A DNA stretch of 40,576 bases from Myxococcaceae bacterium (GTDB lineage: Bacteria; Myxococcota_A; Polyangia; Polyangiales; Ga0077539). The notes under the pieces are model-generated. The model was not told the origin of the DNA. It saw only the letters and a program-made list of their open reading frames with translations, and did no database searches. The DNA is taken from the NCBI GenBank assembly GCA_004297725.1, contig SCUS01000110.1, forward strand, positions 1 to 40,576, written 5' to 3'. Within the stretch, counting starts at the first letter, position 1, and each line of letters begins with the position of its first letter. Shown here in pieces: positions 17,196 to 25,778 of this stretch. The position numbers and the translations under genes are program-made.

Positions 17196-17239
17196 CCCGC
17201 CGTGCTGGTTGCTTACGCGCCTGCCCGCTCCTCCGCCAG

Positions 17240-17740
17240 TTACCCACTCGCCGGAACCGATAGCGCCGCAGCCGCGAGCGCCTTGACCATCTCGCGGAGG
17301 TCGGCATCGAGGTCGGCGGAAGGCGGGAGGAAGAAGTGGGCCGTTGACCCACTCAGGACGTTGCCGACGCCGGATTGGAGCGTCGGGGGGACCGCCCTAC
17401 ACACCGCCGGTGGGCCGTCCCAGAAGTAGCCGCAGATGACGACTGCGTGGGCCTTGATGGGTGGCGGATTCCACCAGATCCCTACCTCCACGACAGCAGG
17501 GGCCGTCGCGGGAAGTGAGAGAACCACCTTGCTCTGCGCCCCGCACCAGAGACCCCCTACGACGCTACGGCTGGCCTTGATGTCGCGGCCAGTAAGCGGC
17601 TTCCAGGCCTCCGTGGGGCTCGACAGGAAGGCGGCCGCGACGCGGGACCGGATGAGCGTGCGGAACTGCTCGACCGCGTTGAAGGCGTCCGGGAAGTGCG
17701 TGATGCCCGCCCGCAGGAACTCCGACTCCCCGTCAGTCAT
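17240..17740 (-). CDS. Partner of the PD-(D/E)XK gene, 166 aa, unknown
   Basis: Not recognised. The N-terminus (TDGESEFLRAGITHFPDAFNA) is helical. The middle is beta-rich with several Trp, including GIWWNPPPI and GYFWDGPP, and there are three Cys. No signal peptide or membrane segment. The ATG at 17740 lies 8 bases before the end of the nuclease gene (17733), so the two are translationally coupled; GAGAGGG precedes it. Pairing with a PD-(D/E)XK protein suggests an immunity, inhibitor or specificity role, by inference only. Confidence 0.7.
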   Translation of the reverse strand: MTDGESEFLRAGITHFPDAFNAVEQFRTLIRSRVAAAFLSSPTEAWKPLTGRDIKASRSVVGGLWCGAQSKVVLSLPATAPAVVEVGIWWNPPPIKAHAVVICGYFWDGPPAVCRAVPPTLQSGVGNVLSGSTAHFFLPPSADLDADLREMVKALAAAALSVPASG

Positions 17741-18578
17741 CGTGATCGACCCTCTCAAGGACATCCACCAGCGCGCCCACCCGGACGAGGTCCGCATAGG
17801 AGAGGTCCTGCGTCCGAAAGTTGCGCGGCAGGTGCGGCGTGCCCAGCAGGCGCTGCTCGACCGCGCCGACGTAGGCGTAGGCCCAGGCAGACCACGAGGC
17901 GTTCTCCGACCGCGACCGCAGCGATCGGCGGAGACCGACCGCAACGCACGCCCACGTGATGTCGCGCACCTGCGCGGTGGTGCCTGGGAGGGCCTCGGCC
18001 GTCGTCCTGGCCTCGACCCACGCATCCATCGAGTCGCCTGGCAGCAGGATGAAGGTGCGGATCTCGGGCACGGGCCCGAGCGCCTCGCGGATGGCGCGCG
18101 CCTCGTCGAAGGTCTTCAGGAATGTTTGGTCCCCGACCTTCACTTCGAGGTGGACCCAGGCGCCATCTCGGAGGCGCATCGCCAGATCAGCTCGGAAGCC
18201 CCCTGGAAGCGTCCACTCCCGTCGCACTTCGGCCGGCGCGCGGTAGGCCTCGACGTCGCCCTCGAACAGTGCGGACCCGAGGATCCCCGAGGACGAGCTC
18301 TCCAGCAGGTGTGCGAGCCAGTCCGACCAGTCCTCCTCCCGCGAGAGGCGCAGGGGCCGGAAGCGGCGCCAGTCGCGTCGTGAGGGATCGCCGCCGAGGT
18401 CGTGCAGGCAGACGTCCCACTCGATGAGCCGGGCCTCGACGCCCCGACATCGTCCATCCAGGGCCCGGCGGGCCAGTTGGGCGAGGGCCTGCGCCGGTGC
18501 CCAGGAGGGCAGAAGGGCCCTCGGCGGGCTCCAGCGGAAGGCGTCCAGGAAGGTCCACGACTGGGCGTCGAGCGCCAT
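17733..18578 (-). CDS. PD-(D/E)XK nuclease-like protein, 281 aa
   Basis: The core of a PD-(D/E)XK nuclease fold is visible: a helix with EEDWSDWLAHLL (81-92), Asp131 in FRADL, and Glu145-x-Lys147 in HLEVK followed by Gln151. This order and spacing match the metal-binding residues of the PDDEXK superfamily, including the SD-x-L-A-x-LL helix of the PDDEXK_4 type. The start follows GAGAGGAGG. As the first gene of the minus-strand run leading through the ATPase, methylase and helicase, it probably supplies or regulates DNA cleavage in the same system. An independent nuclease/immunity pair is the alternative. Confidence 0.75.
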   Translation of the reverse strand: MALDAQSWTFLDAFRWSPPRALLPSWAPAQALAQLARRALDGRCRGVEARLIEWDVCLHDLGGDPSRRDWRRFRPLRLSREEDWSDWLAHLLESSSSGILGSALFEGDVEAYRAPAEVRREWTLPGGFRADLAMRLRDGAWVHLEVKVGDQTFLKTFDEARAIREALGPVPEIRTFILLPGDSMDAWVEARTTAEALPGTTAQVRDITWACVAVGLRRSLRSRSENASWSAWAYAYVGAVEQRLLGTPHLPRNFRTQDLSYADLVRVGALVDVLERVDHDD

Positions 18579-18727
18579 CAGTGCCTCCTCTCGACGCCGG
18601 TCGGGCTCATGGATTCTCCGGCCGACGGTTCTACCTCACGCGCGTGCGGCGGCGCGAGAGCGTTCGCGGTCGGCAGAGGCGTCGAGGAACCACCGTGACG
18701 CTTGCGGCCCGTGACAGGATGCGCGGC

Positions 18728-19426
18728 ATGCGGATCGCGACACTGAACCTGCAACACGGCGGCGGGGCCCGAGTGAAGGGCCTGTGCGAAGCGCTGGGCC
18801 AGCTCGACGCCGACGTCCTGGTGCTTACGGAGTTCCGCATCGGGCAGCGGGCCGACGCGCTGACGACCTGGCTACGCGAACGCGGGTACTGCCAGATCTC
18901 GCACGGCGGCCCGCCCGAGAAGGTCAACAGCGTGCTGGTCGCCGCGCGAGACGGCGCCACCCGTCCGCGCCCGCTGCCGGCGTCGTCGGCCCACGCCCAC
19001 CGCGTCGTCGAGCTCACGGCCGGGGAGGTGCTCATCGTGGGCGTCTACTTCCCCGGCAACGCGATCAAGGACCGCTTCTGGCGCGCGGAGTTCCTCCCCT
19101 ACGTGGCCTCGCGCGTCGGCGAACCGTGCCTGGTGATCGGGGACTTCAACACGGGCAAGCATCGGCTCGACGAGGACGGCGCCACGTTCTTCTCGGCGGA
19201 CTGCATCGGGACCCTCGAACAGGCCGGGTGGGTCGACCCGTGGCGCTCCAGGAACCCCCTGGCGCGCGAATTCACGTGGTTCAACCACACCGGGAGTGGC
19301 TTCCGGCTCGACCACGCCTACGCGAGCCCCGCGCTCGCGCGACGCGTCACGGCGTCCTGGTACGACCAGACCCCGCGCACGTCTCGGGTCAGCGACCACG
19401 CCGCGCTCGTCGTTGACATCGCGTGA
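18728..19426 (+). CDS. Endonuclease/exonuclease/phosphatase family protein, 232 aa
   Basis: All main motifs of the exonuclease III-like (EEP) fold are present: N7 in ATLNLQH, E35 in LTEFR, the D139-x-N141 pair in GDFNTG, RLDHAY (193-198) and SDH (222-224). It probably cuts DNA or phosphodiesters with Mg2+. The closest style is the ExoIII-like nuclease, but it lacks long extensions. ATG 18728 fits the family start; an in-frame ATG at 18719 is also possible. It is divergent from the PD-(D/E)XK gene, sharing a 149-base promoter region, and its stop overlaps the next start as GTGA. Confidence 0.85.
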   Translation: MRIATLNLQHGGGARVKGLCEALGQLDADVLVLTEFRIGQRADALTTWLRERGYCQISHGGPPEKVNSVLVAARDGATRPRPLPASSAHAHRVVELTAGEVLIVGVYFPGNAIKDRFWRAEFLPYVASRVGEPCLVIGDFNTGKHRLDEDGATFFSADCIGTLEQAGWVDPWRSRNPLAREFTWFNHTGSGFRLDHAYASPALARRVTASWYDQTPRTSRVSDHAALVVDIA

Positions 19427-19668
19427 CCATCAACCGCGCCGCCCCGGTGTACTTCGCCCGCTGGTGCGACCGGAACGACCGAGACGGCGACGCACTCGCC
19501 GCGGGGTTCTCGAAGCGCAGGGTCGTGCAGGACCTAGCGATCACCCGCCGGGTGGCGGGGTGGGCGTACGGGCAGGCGGAGGCGACCGCTGCGCGGGTCT
19601 GGGAGCAGAGCGACGAACTCGTAGGCCTCGGGCGGGGATGGCGGAAGCTGCTCGCGACCGCTGCCTGA
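19423..19668 (+). CDS. Small protein coupled to the EEP nuclease, 81 aa
   Basis: Starts with GTG in a GTGA overlap with the nuclease gene, which supports real translation. The product is soluble and helical with several Trp and Arg (RVAGWAYGQAEATAARVWEQ) and no known motif. It ends 7 bases from the end of the convergent XRE gene. A small partner or inhibitor of the nuclease is possible; family not recognised. Confidence 0.55.
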   Translation: MTINRAAPVYFARWCDRNDRDGDALAAGFSKRRVVQDLAITRRVAGWAYGQAEATAARVWEQSDELVGLGRGWRKLLATAA

Positions 19669-19675
19669 CCTTCCG

Positions 19676-19975
19676 CTACGTCGTCTCGGGCAACGCTTCG
19701 AAGAACGCCGCGAGGGGTACCTTGTAGGCCAGCGCCACCGCGACCAGCGTGCCGATCGTCACGTTGGCGGAGCCGGTCTCGATGCGCGCGACGTGCACGG
19801 CGTGTATCCCGATCACCTCGGCGGCCTGCTCGCGGGTGAGTTCGCGTTCCAGCCGCATCGCAAGCAGACGCGCCCCGAGGCGCCGACGCTCCTTCGCAAC
19901 GGCACGCACCACGCCCACGCGGGTCTTGGCCTCGGACGGGCCATGCGCGTGCTTGGACTCTCGTGCGGCCGCCAC
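19676..19975 (-). CDS. XRE-family transcriptional regulator, 99 aa
   Basis: A Cro/C1-type helix-turn-helix spans residues about 34-90: LGARLLAMRLERELTREQ, then AAEVIGIHAVHVARIETG as recognition unit, then a conserved hydrophobic tail (TIGTLVAVALAYKVPLAAFF). The 30 N-terminal residues are polar. The start is GTG at 19975 with a poor ribosome binding site. It is divergent from the TPR membrane protein gene, and the shared region carries two palindromic operators over a promoter, so it very likely represses that gene and perhaps itself. Confidence 0.85.
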   Translation of the reverse strand: MAAARESKHAHGPSEAKTRVGVVRAVAKERRRLGARLLAMRLERELTREQAAEVIGIHAVHVARIETGSANVTIGTLVAVALAYKVPLAAFFEALPETT

Positions 19976-19995
19976 CCCACGGCCGTAGGTCGAAC

Positions 19996-20028
19996 AACTC
20001 TTGAGCTAAATAACTCAAGAGTTATGAT
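19996..20028. promoter_or_regulatory. Twin palindromic operators over a promoter
   Basis: Two near-palindromes, AACTCTTGAGCT (19996-20007) and AACTCAAGAGTT (20012-20023), have centres 16 bases apart. As a pair they also make a perfect 10-bp inverted repeat (19996-20005 with 20014-20023). A plus-strand promoter is embedded: -35 TTGAGC (20001-20006), 16-base spacer, -10 TATGAT (20023-20028). A dimeric XRE repressor bound at both sites would block it. The local AT content stands out from its surroundings. Confidence 0.8.
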
Positions 20029-20148
20029 CGGCTTCGTGCCTTTGGAAAGTACAGCGAGCTTGGCGCCGCTGTGGTGGTCTCGACCGGTACGACGGGGAGG
20101 GGGGTCTGTGGGAGAGCATCTGATCGGTGTCGTTGGGGGAGTCGTGCA

Positions 20149-22449
20149 GTGAGTGCGCTCGGGTCCTTCTCGGCGCAGGGGTTCCAGGTCACGGCGTCCA
20201 GTGCCGTCGACCTCATCGCCGGGAGCCAGGCAGCGGGCGCCGGCATGGTCTCGGCGAACCTCCAGGAGCTAGCGCGCGAAGTCCGCGTCGACTTCGCCCA
20301 GCTCGGGCGCTCGGTCGCCGCTCAGGGGCGGCAACTCGCGTCGGTCAACGCGGACGGCTTCGCTGCCGTACGCCGTACGCTCGAAGGCGGGTTCGGGTCG
20401 CTGGAGACGCTCTCCGGGATCTCCATCGCCACGCAGGCCATCGGGTTCGCCGTGGTCGCCACCCAGCTCGCGGGCGTCCGCCTCGGCCTGCACGATCTCT
20501 ACGGCAAGGCGGCCGAGCTCGTCGAGTTGCAGCGACACGCGAACGCCCACCTGGAGACGCTCGGCGAGTTCGCGCAGCGCCAGCTTCACACCCAGGAGCA
20601 GATCCTCGCGACGCTGGTGAGTTCGCGCACGGTCGAAGCGCAGCAACTCATCCGCCAGGGCTGGGACAACCTCCACAACGGCTACGAGGACGAGGCCTTC
20701 GAGCGCTTCGTCCGCTCGCTCGACTACGACAACACCGTCTACTTCACCCACGCCGAGCTCGGCGCCCTCTACGAGAAGCGTGGTGACCCGGGCCGGGCCG
20801 AGGACCACTTCCGACGCGCGACCCGATTCGCGGCCCAGGCGGGGCCGCCCGTAGTCGGGTTCGCCTCGGTGCAGCTCGCGGCGTTCCTCGACCGTAGCGG
20901 TCGCGCGCCCGAGGCCCTACAGGTCCTGCGACAGGGGCTCGCGACGTGGCGTTCACCGGCGTGGCTCTTCTATGCCGCAGAGCTGGCGGCGGAGACCGGC
21001 GACGAGTCGGGCGCACTCCAGACGCTGTGCGAGGCGATCGGAGGGGACGCCGCGTTGTTCACCGCGGCGATGGCGTCCGAGAGGCTCCAGCGCACGCCGA
21101 TGCAGGTCGCGCATCTGCTGATGGGCCTCGACGGCCAGGTACGGGGTGGCGTCTTCGAGACGATCCAACGAGGCGTCGTCGGCGTGCGGCAACTCACCGC
21201 GCTGGGCGTCGACGTCGGACGCCATCGCGCCGCTGCGGGGTCCCTGTTCGAGCGCGCCGTCAGTGCGGCGTTCTCCGACCTCGCCAACCTTCAAAACGAC
21301 GCCGAAGCACTCGCCACGCGATGCGCTCAGGAGGTCGACCAGCACGCGCGAGGCATGTCGGCGTCGGTCCAAGCCTCGCGGGACGAGTACCTCCGACAGC
21401 TCCACGCCTCGCCGTCCGTGGTCGCCCCAGGGGCGCCCGCAGCGGCGGGCCGGCGCGTGCTCGTTGCGCTCTTCCTGCTCGCGCCAGGGGCGTTGTTCTC
21501 CCTCCTCGCGCTCTTGGTCGTCGCGACAGAATCCAGCGGCTCGGGGAAGGTGAGCGGGCTCATCGGGCTCGCGCTGACGACGGCCCTCTTCACCTTCCCG
21601 GGCGTGGTGGCGTGGCTACGCACGCGGGAGAAGGAACAGGAGGAGCGGGAGCAGGCCCTGCGGTTGGCGTCCGAGGCATGGAACGCATGGGACCGCCGCC
21701 TCCGCGCCCTGGCGGAGGAGTCTCGTCGGCGGTGCGCCAACATGCAGCAGCGGCTCTCGAACGCCCTCTCGTTCGGGCACGTGCCCGTGCTTCAGGAGGG
21801 GATCCAGTGGCTCGGGTCGCAGGTCCCGGGCGGCCGTCAGGGCGTGCCCGCATGGGTTCTTCGTGCGTCGGACGACACGCCCGCCCTACCCAAGCCGCCC
21901 ACCCTGGTCGTCCCCTTCTGGGCGACCCCTGCGGCGGTGGTGGGCTTCGCCGTCTTCACCCTCATCGCTTCGAGCGTCCTCGGGGTCTGGCACTCCGAGA
22001 AGGAGGAGTCCGATCGGAGGGCGGCGGACGCGAGAGAGTCGACGACCCGGGCCGCCGCGCGCGCCGCCGAGGACGCTGACATTCGCGCTAACTACGACCG
22101 CTACGTGGCCGAGTGCGAGCACCTCATCGCGCGCGGTGAGTCACGGCAGGCACGCGACCGCGCCGACCGGCTGCTCGAGGCGTCGCCCGGCGAGCCGCGT
22201 GCGACCGAGGTGCGCCGTCAGGCCGCGGCGCTGGCCGACGGTCAGGATGAGCTGGCGCGGAGACGCGACGAGGCCCGCGCGCAGCAGCAGACAGCCGACA
22301 TCGAGCAGCTCCACATGGCCGGCGTCCAGCAGTGCGTCTCCGAGTGCCTGGCGCCCTTCGACCGCTGCGTGCAGACGTACGGGACCGAAAGCTGCGCCGA
22401 CGTCGGCCGCAACGCCGAGTCGTGTCGCGCCCGGTGCTGGGCGCCGTAG
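20149..22449 (+). CDS. Large TPR, three-helix membrane protein with Cys-rich tail, 766 aa
   Basis: The start is GTG at 20149 behind GGGGGAG. Residues 40-160 are helical, including a hydrophobic stretch at 90-112. TPR-like repeats occupy about 165-330. Membrane segments are predicted at 437-459, 468-490 and 587-613. A charged coiled coil follows (615-725). The last 40 residues hold six cysteines (729, 733, 740, 749, 759, 763). With the TPR part in the cytoplasm, three segments place the Cys-rich tail in the periplasm, where disulfides can form. Sole gene under the XRE-controlled promoter. It may be a sensor or membrane-acting effector kept off by the repressor. Family not recognised. Confidence 0.8.
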   Translation: MSALGSFSAQGFQVTASSAVDLIAGSQAAGAGMVSANLQELAREVRVDFAQLGRSVAAQGRQLASVNADGFAAVRRTLEGGFGSLETLSGISIATQAIGFAVVATQLAGVRLGLHDLYGKAAELVELQRHANAHLETLGEFAQRQLHTQEQILATLVSSRTVEAQQLIRQGWDNLHNGYEDEAFERFVRSLDYDNTVYFTHAELGALYEKRGDPGRAEDHFRRATRFAAQAGPPVVGFASVQLAAFLDRSGRAPEALQVLRQGLATWRSPAWLFYAAELAAETGDESGALQTLCEAIGGDAALFTAAMASERLQRTPMQVAHLLMGLDGQVRGGVFETIQRGVVGVRQLTALGVDVGRHRAAAGSLFERAVSAAFSDLANLQNDAEALATRCAQEVDQHARGMSASVQASRDEYLRQLHASPSVVAPGAPAAAGRRVLVALFLLAPGALFSLLALLVVATESSGSGKVSGLIGLALTTALFTFPGVVAWLRTREKEQEEREQALRLASEAWNAWDRRLRALAEESRRRCANMQQRLSNALSFGHVPVLQEGIQWLGSQVPGGRQGVPAWVLRASDDTPALPKPPTLVVPFWATPAAVVGFAVFTLIASSVLGVWHSEKEESDRRAADARESTTRAAARAAEDADIRANYDRYVAECEHLIARGESRQARDRADRLLEASPGEPRATEVRRQAAALADGQDELARRRDEARAQQQTADIEQLHMAGVQQCVSECLAPFDRCVQTYGTESCADVGRNAESCRARCWAP

Positions 22450-22489
22450 GTGACACCGACTCGCCGTGCGAAATGAAGCGAGCGCAGGA

Positions 22490-22517
22490 GCCGATGCAGC
22501 CTCGTCGCTGCACCGGC
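22490..22517. terminator. Hairpin between convergent genes
   Basis: GCCGATGCAG (22490-22499) pairs with CTGCACCGGC (22508-22517) with one mismatch. It lies in the 87-base gap between the TPR gene and the clamp gene, both ending here, so it may serve both. Confidence 0.4.
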
Positions 22518-22536
22518 ATCCCGCCCTCGTCGCGCC

Positions 22537-23652
22537 CTACACGCGCAGCGGCATCGCCACGCTGACGGTGCCGTGGGCGCCGTCGATCCGCACCGGGTCG
22601 AGCTCGCCCGTCACCTGCACGGTGAGCGTCGCGCCCTCGTCGACGAGGGCCCCGACCATCTCGCGCAGGTACTGCCCGTTGATCCCGATGGCGTCGGGCA
22701 CGCGCCCCTCGAACACCGCCGCGACGGTTGCCTCCACCGCGTTGCCCTCGCCGTCGTCGACGGACAGCGTCACCGCCGACGCGGCGCAGTCGAGCCGGAG
22801 TCTCACGCTCGGCGTCCCGCGCGCGGCCACCGACCGGATCGCGGCGGTGAGCTCCGCCGTGGTCATCGAGACGCGACCGTCCGCGCGCGACGGGATGACC
22901 TGCTCGTAGCTGGGGAACACCGCGTCGACGACGGGCCCGGAGACCCACTCGTCGCCCGTGGTGAACCAGAGGCGGTCGCCGTCACGCCGCAGGCGCACGA
23001 GCCCGCCCGCCACCGCGACCATGCGCTCGACCGCCTCGATGGTCCGGCGCCCGACGAGCACCGAGAAGTCGTCGCCGTCGTCGGGCACGGACACCTTCGC
23101 GAGGCGGTGGCCATCGGTCGTCACGAACACCAGCTCGTCGCCGCGGCGCTCAACGAGCATGGACGCCAGGTGGGGCCGGGTGTCGTCGCCGCTCATCGCG
23201 TAGGCGGTCTGGCGCAGCACCCGCGCCAGGGTCGGCCGCATGAGGGTGAAGAGCACCGCGCCGCTCGGCGGGGGGACCGCCGGGAAGGTCGCCGTGGGGA
23301 GGGCCGAGAGCCGGTGCGTGGCGCTGCCGACGGTCACCTGCTCCCCGGCGAGGTGCAGCCGGGCGTTCGGCCCCTTGGCGACCTCCAGGAGGCGCCGCAG
23401 GGGCACGAGGAGCGACGCCCAGGACGACGTCACGGTCGCAGGCACGGCGACCCGCACGAAGACGCTGCCGTCCGTCGCAGTGAGGTGCAGGGCGTCGAGG
23501 CTAGCGGCGAGCAGCACCCCCCCCAGCGCGGGCAGGGCCGAGCGCGACGCGACGGCGTGCTTCAAGCGGGTGAGGGCCTGGGCCAGGGCGCGGCGGTCGA
23601 GCGTCGCGCAGAGAAGCGTGGGGGTGAAGGTGATGGCGAGTGCTGCGTTCAT
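22537..23652 (-). CDS. dnaN: DNA polymerase III beta subunit (sliding clamp), 371 aa
   Basis: Length and three-domain layout match the beta clamp. Visible family features are the N-terminal LxxALTRLKHAVASR helix with ALPALGGVLL, the second-domain start LARVLRQTAYAMSGDDTRPHL, TDGHRLAKV, and a C-terminus ending VSVAMPLRV, like the usual YVVMPMRL. The ATG follows GAGGAA. A second clamp on a mobile element should serve its own family-A polymerase or helicase (28545-33290), or recruit host polymerase III. It is separated from upstream genes by a strong hairpin. It is divergent in detail from a typical chromosomal clamp, as expected for an element-borne copy. Confidence 0.92.
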   Translation of the reverse strand: MNAALAITFTPTLLCATLDRRALAQALTRLKHAVASRSALPALGGVLLAASLDALHLTATDGSVFVRVAVPATVTSSWASLLVPLRRLLEVAKGPNARLHLAGEQVTVGSATHRLSALPTATFPAVPPPSGAVLFTLMRPTLARVLRQTAYAMSGDDTRPHLASMLVERRGDELVFVTTDGHRLAKVSVPDDGDDFSVLVGRRTIEAVERMVAVAGGLVRLRRDGDRLWFTTGDEWVSGPVVDAVFPSYEQVIPSRADGRVSMTTAELTAAIRSVAARGTPSVRLRLDCAASAVTLSVDDGEGNAVEATVAAVFEGRVPDAIGINGQYLREMVGALVDEGATLTVQVTGELDPVRIDGAHGTVSVAMPLRV

Positions 23653-23707
23653 GGGTTCCTCGTGGTCGTTGGGGTGGAGAGACGTTGGGTGACGGCGTGC
23701 GCGCTCG

Positions 23708-23742
23708 CCCGACTCCGCCTCGGGTGTCGAGGCGGTGTCGGG
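23708..23742 (-). terminator. Long hairpin before the clamp gene
   Basis: CCCGACTCCGCCTCG (23708-23722) pairs with CGAGGCGGTGTCGGG (23728-23742): 14 of 15 positions pair around GGTGT. It lies past the stop at 23764 and 56 bases before the dnaN start, so it may end the upstream transcript or attenuate dnaN. Confidence 0.55.
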
Positions 23743-23763
23743 GCGCGGGGGTGATGCAGGGGA

Positions 23764-24107
23764 TCAGGGGCGGGGACGGCGGGCGGATCGCTTCGCGTGT
23801 GCGGCGACCTTTGGCGTGAACACGACGTCCTCCCCGTGGTTGGCGCGCCCGGCGCTGGCGTCGACGGCGTTGTGCGGCGCGGCAAGGAGCCACGGGTCGA
23901 GTTCACCGCGCAGCACCCGCCCGAGGTCGTGGAGGCGGCGGTGCACCAGCGTCAGCACGGCCTCGGCCTCCGAGACCCGCGCGCGGATGGCGCGCTCGTC
24001 GCCCTGGGTGTCGTGGACCTGCGCGAGCACCGTGGCGCTTCCGACGGTGGCCTGCTCGATCATGCTGAGCTCGTAGCTGAGCAACCACGCGTGCGACCGC
24101 GCGGGGC

Positions 24108-24111
<4 letters not shown>
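23764..24111 (-). CDS. Hypothetical helical protein, 115 aa
   Basis: The GTG at 24111 overlaps the stop of the sigma-54 activator gene as GTGA, so the two are translationally coupled. Most of the product is one long helix (YELSMIEQATVGSATVLAQV, then EAEAVLTLVHRRLHDLGRVL), followed by a basic tail (AAHAKRSARRPRP). Family not recognised. The tail suggests binding to nucleic acid. A co-regulator of the activator is possible. Confidence 0.6.
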
Positions 24112-25202
<1,091 letters not shown>

Positions 25203-25326
25203 CGTGAGGGTTCCTTTCGTGGAAGGGGTGCTGTCGAGACGGGAGGTCGGAGCGAGGGCGAAGCGCGCGCCGGGGATCACCGCGGGCGTTTCGTCATCGC
25301 TCCGAGGGCGGTGGCGGGAGGGCCGT

Positions 25327-25374
25327 GCAGCGCCCGGTGCCGCCCGCTCGGAGAGCGAGGGCACCGGGCGCTGC
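25327..25374 (-). terminator. Strong hairpin, 15-bp perfect stem
   Basis: GCAGCGCCCGGTGCC (25327-25341) and GGCACCGGGCGCTGC (25360-25374) are exact reverse complements. The 18-base loop can form an inner CGCTC/GAGCG stem. It starts 24 bases past the stop of the 126-aa gene, so it likely ends the DUF932 operon and separates it from the activator gene. Confidence 0.7.
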
Positions 25375-25397
25375 GCGTCGGGGTGGGAGGTGGGCGA

Positions 25398-25778
25398 CTA
25401 CGCGGCGATCGGCAGCGCCGTGATGTCCTCGCGGGTCGCGCGCAGGTTCACGTCGAAGCCGAACTTCGCCACGAGCACGTCGAGGGCGTTCCAGAGGACG
25501 TCGGCGAAGGCCGCGTAGTCCGCCGTGTCGAAGGTGTCGTCCATCGCGGCACCGATGATCTGGTCCTCGGCGGCGAGATAGCGCACGCCGTCGCGCAGCT
25601 CGAACGTCAGGTGGCTCAGGCCCGCGCCCTGGTACCACGCCACGGCCAGCACCTCGGGGTGCTCGCCGAGGAACTCCGCGAGCGCGTCCTGGATGGCCTG
25701 GCGCCCCTCGTCGGCGAGCGCCGCGAGGTAGGCGTCGAGCAGTGCCTTGATCCGGAGAAGCCCGGCGTACTTGTTCAC
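25398..25778 (-). CDS. Hypothetical protein coupled to DUF932, 126 aa
   Basis: Starts with GTG in a GTGA overlap with the DUF932-like gene. It has an acidic, mixed alpha/beta composition: N-terminal helices (LLRIKALLDAYLAALADEG), beta strands in the middle (VLAVAWYQGAG, HLTFELRDG) and a helical C-terminal third. No motif recognised, no membrane segment. Its fixed place after the DUF932-like protein suggests a shared function in the element's DNA metabolism. A hairpin follows its stop. Confidence 0.65.
   Translation of the reverse strand: MNKYAGLLRIKALLDAYLAALADEGRQAIQDALAEFLGEHPEVLAVAWYQGAGLSHLTFELRDGVRYLAAEDQIIGAAMDDTFDTADYAAFADVLWNALDVLVAKFGFDVNLRATREDITALPIAA

Noticed and set aside
13620..17429. 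Long plus-strand open frames (13620-14795 and 15417-17429) opposite the DUF499 gene
   Set aside because: Composition is Arg/Gly/Val/Leu-rich without motifs; they arise because a GC-rich gene leaves the opposite strand open. The minus-strand ATPase is clearly the real gene.
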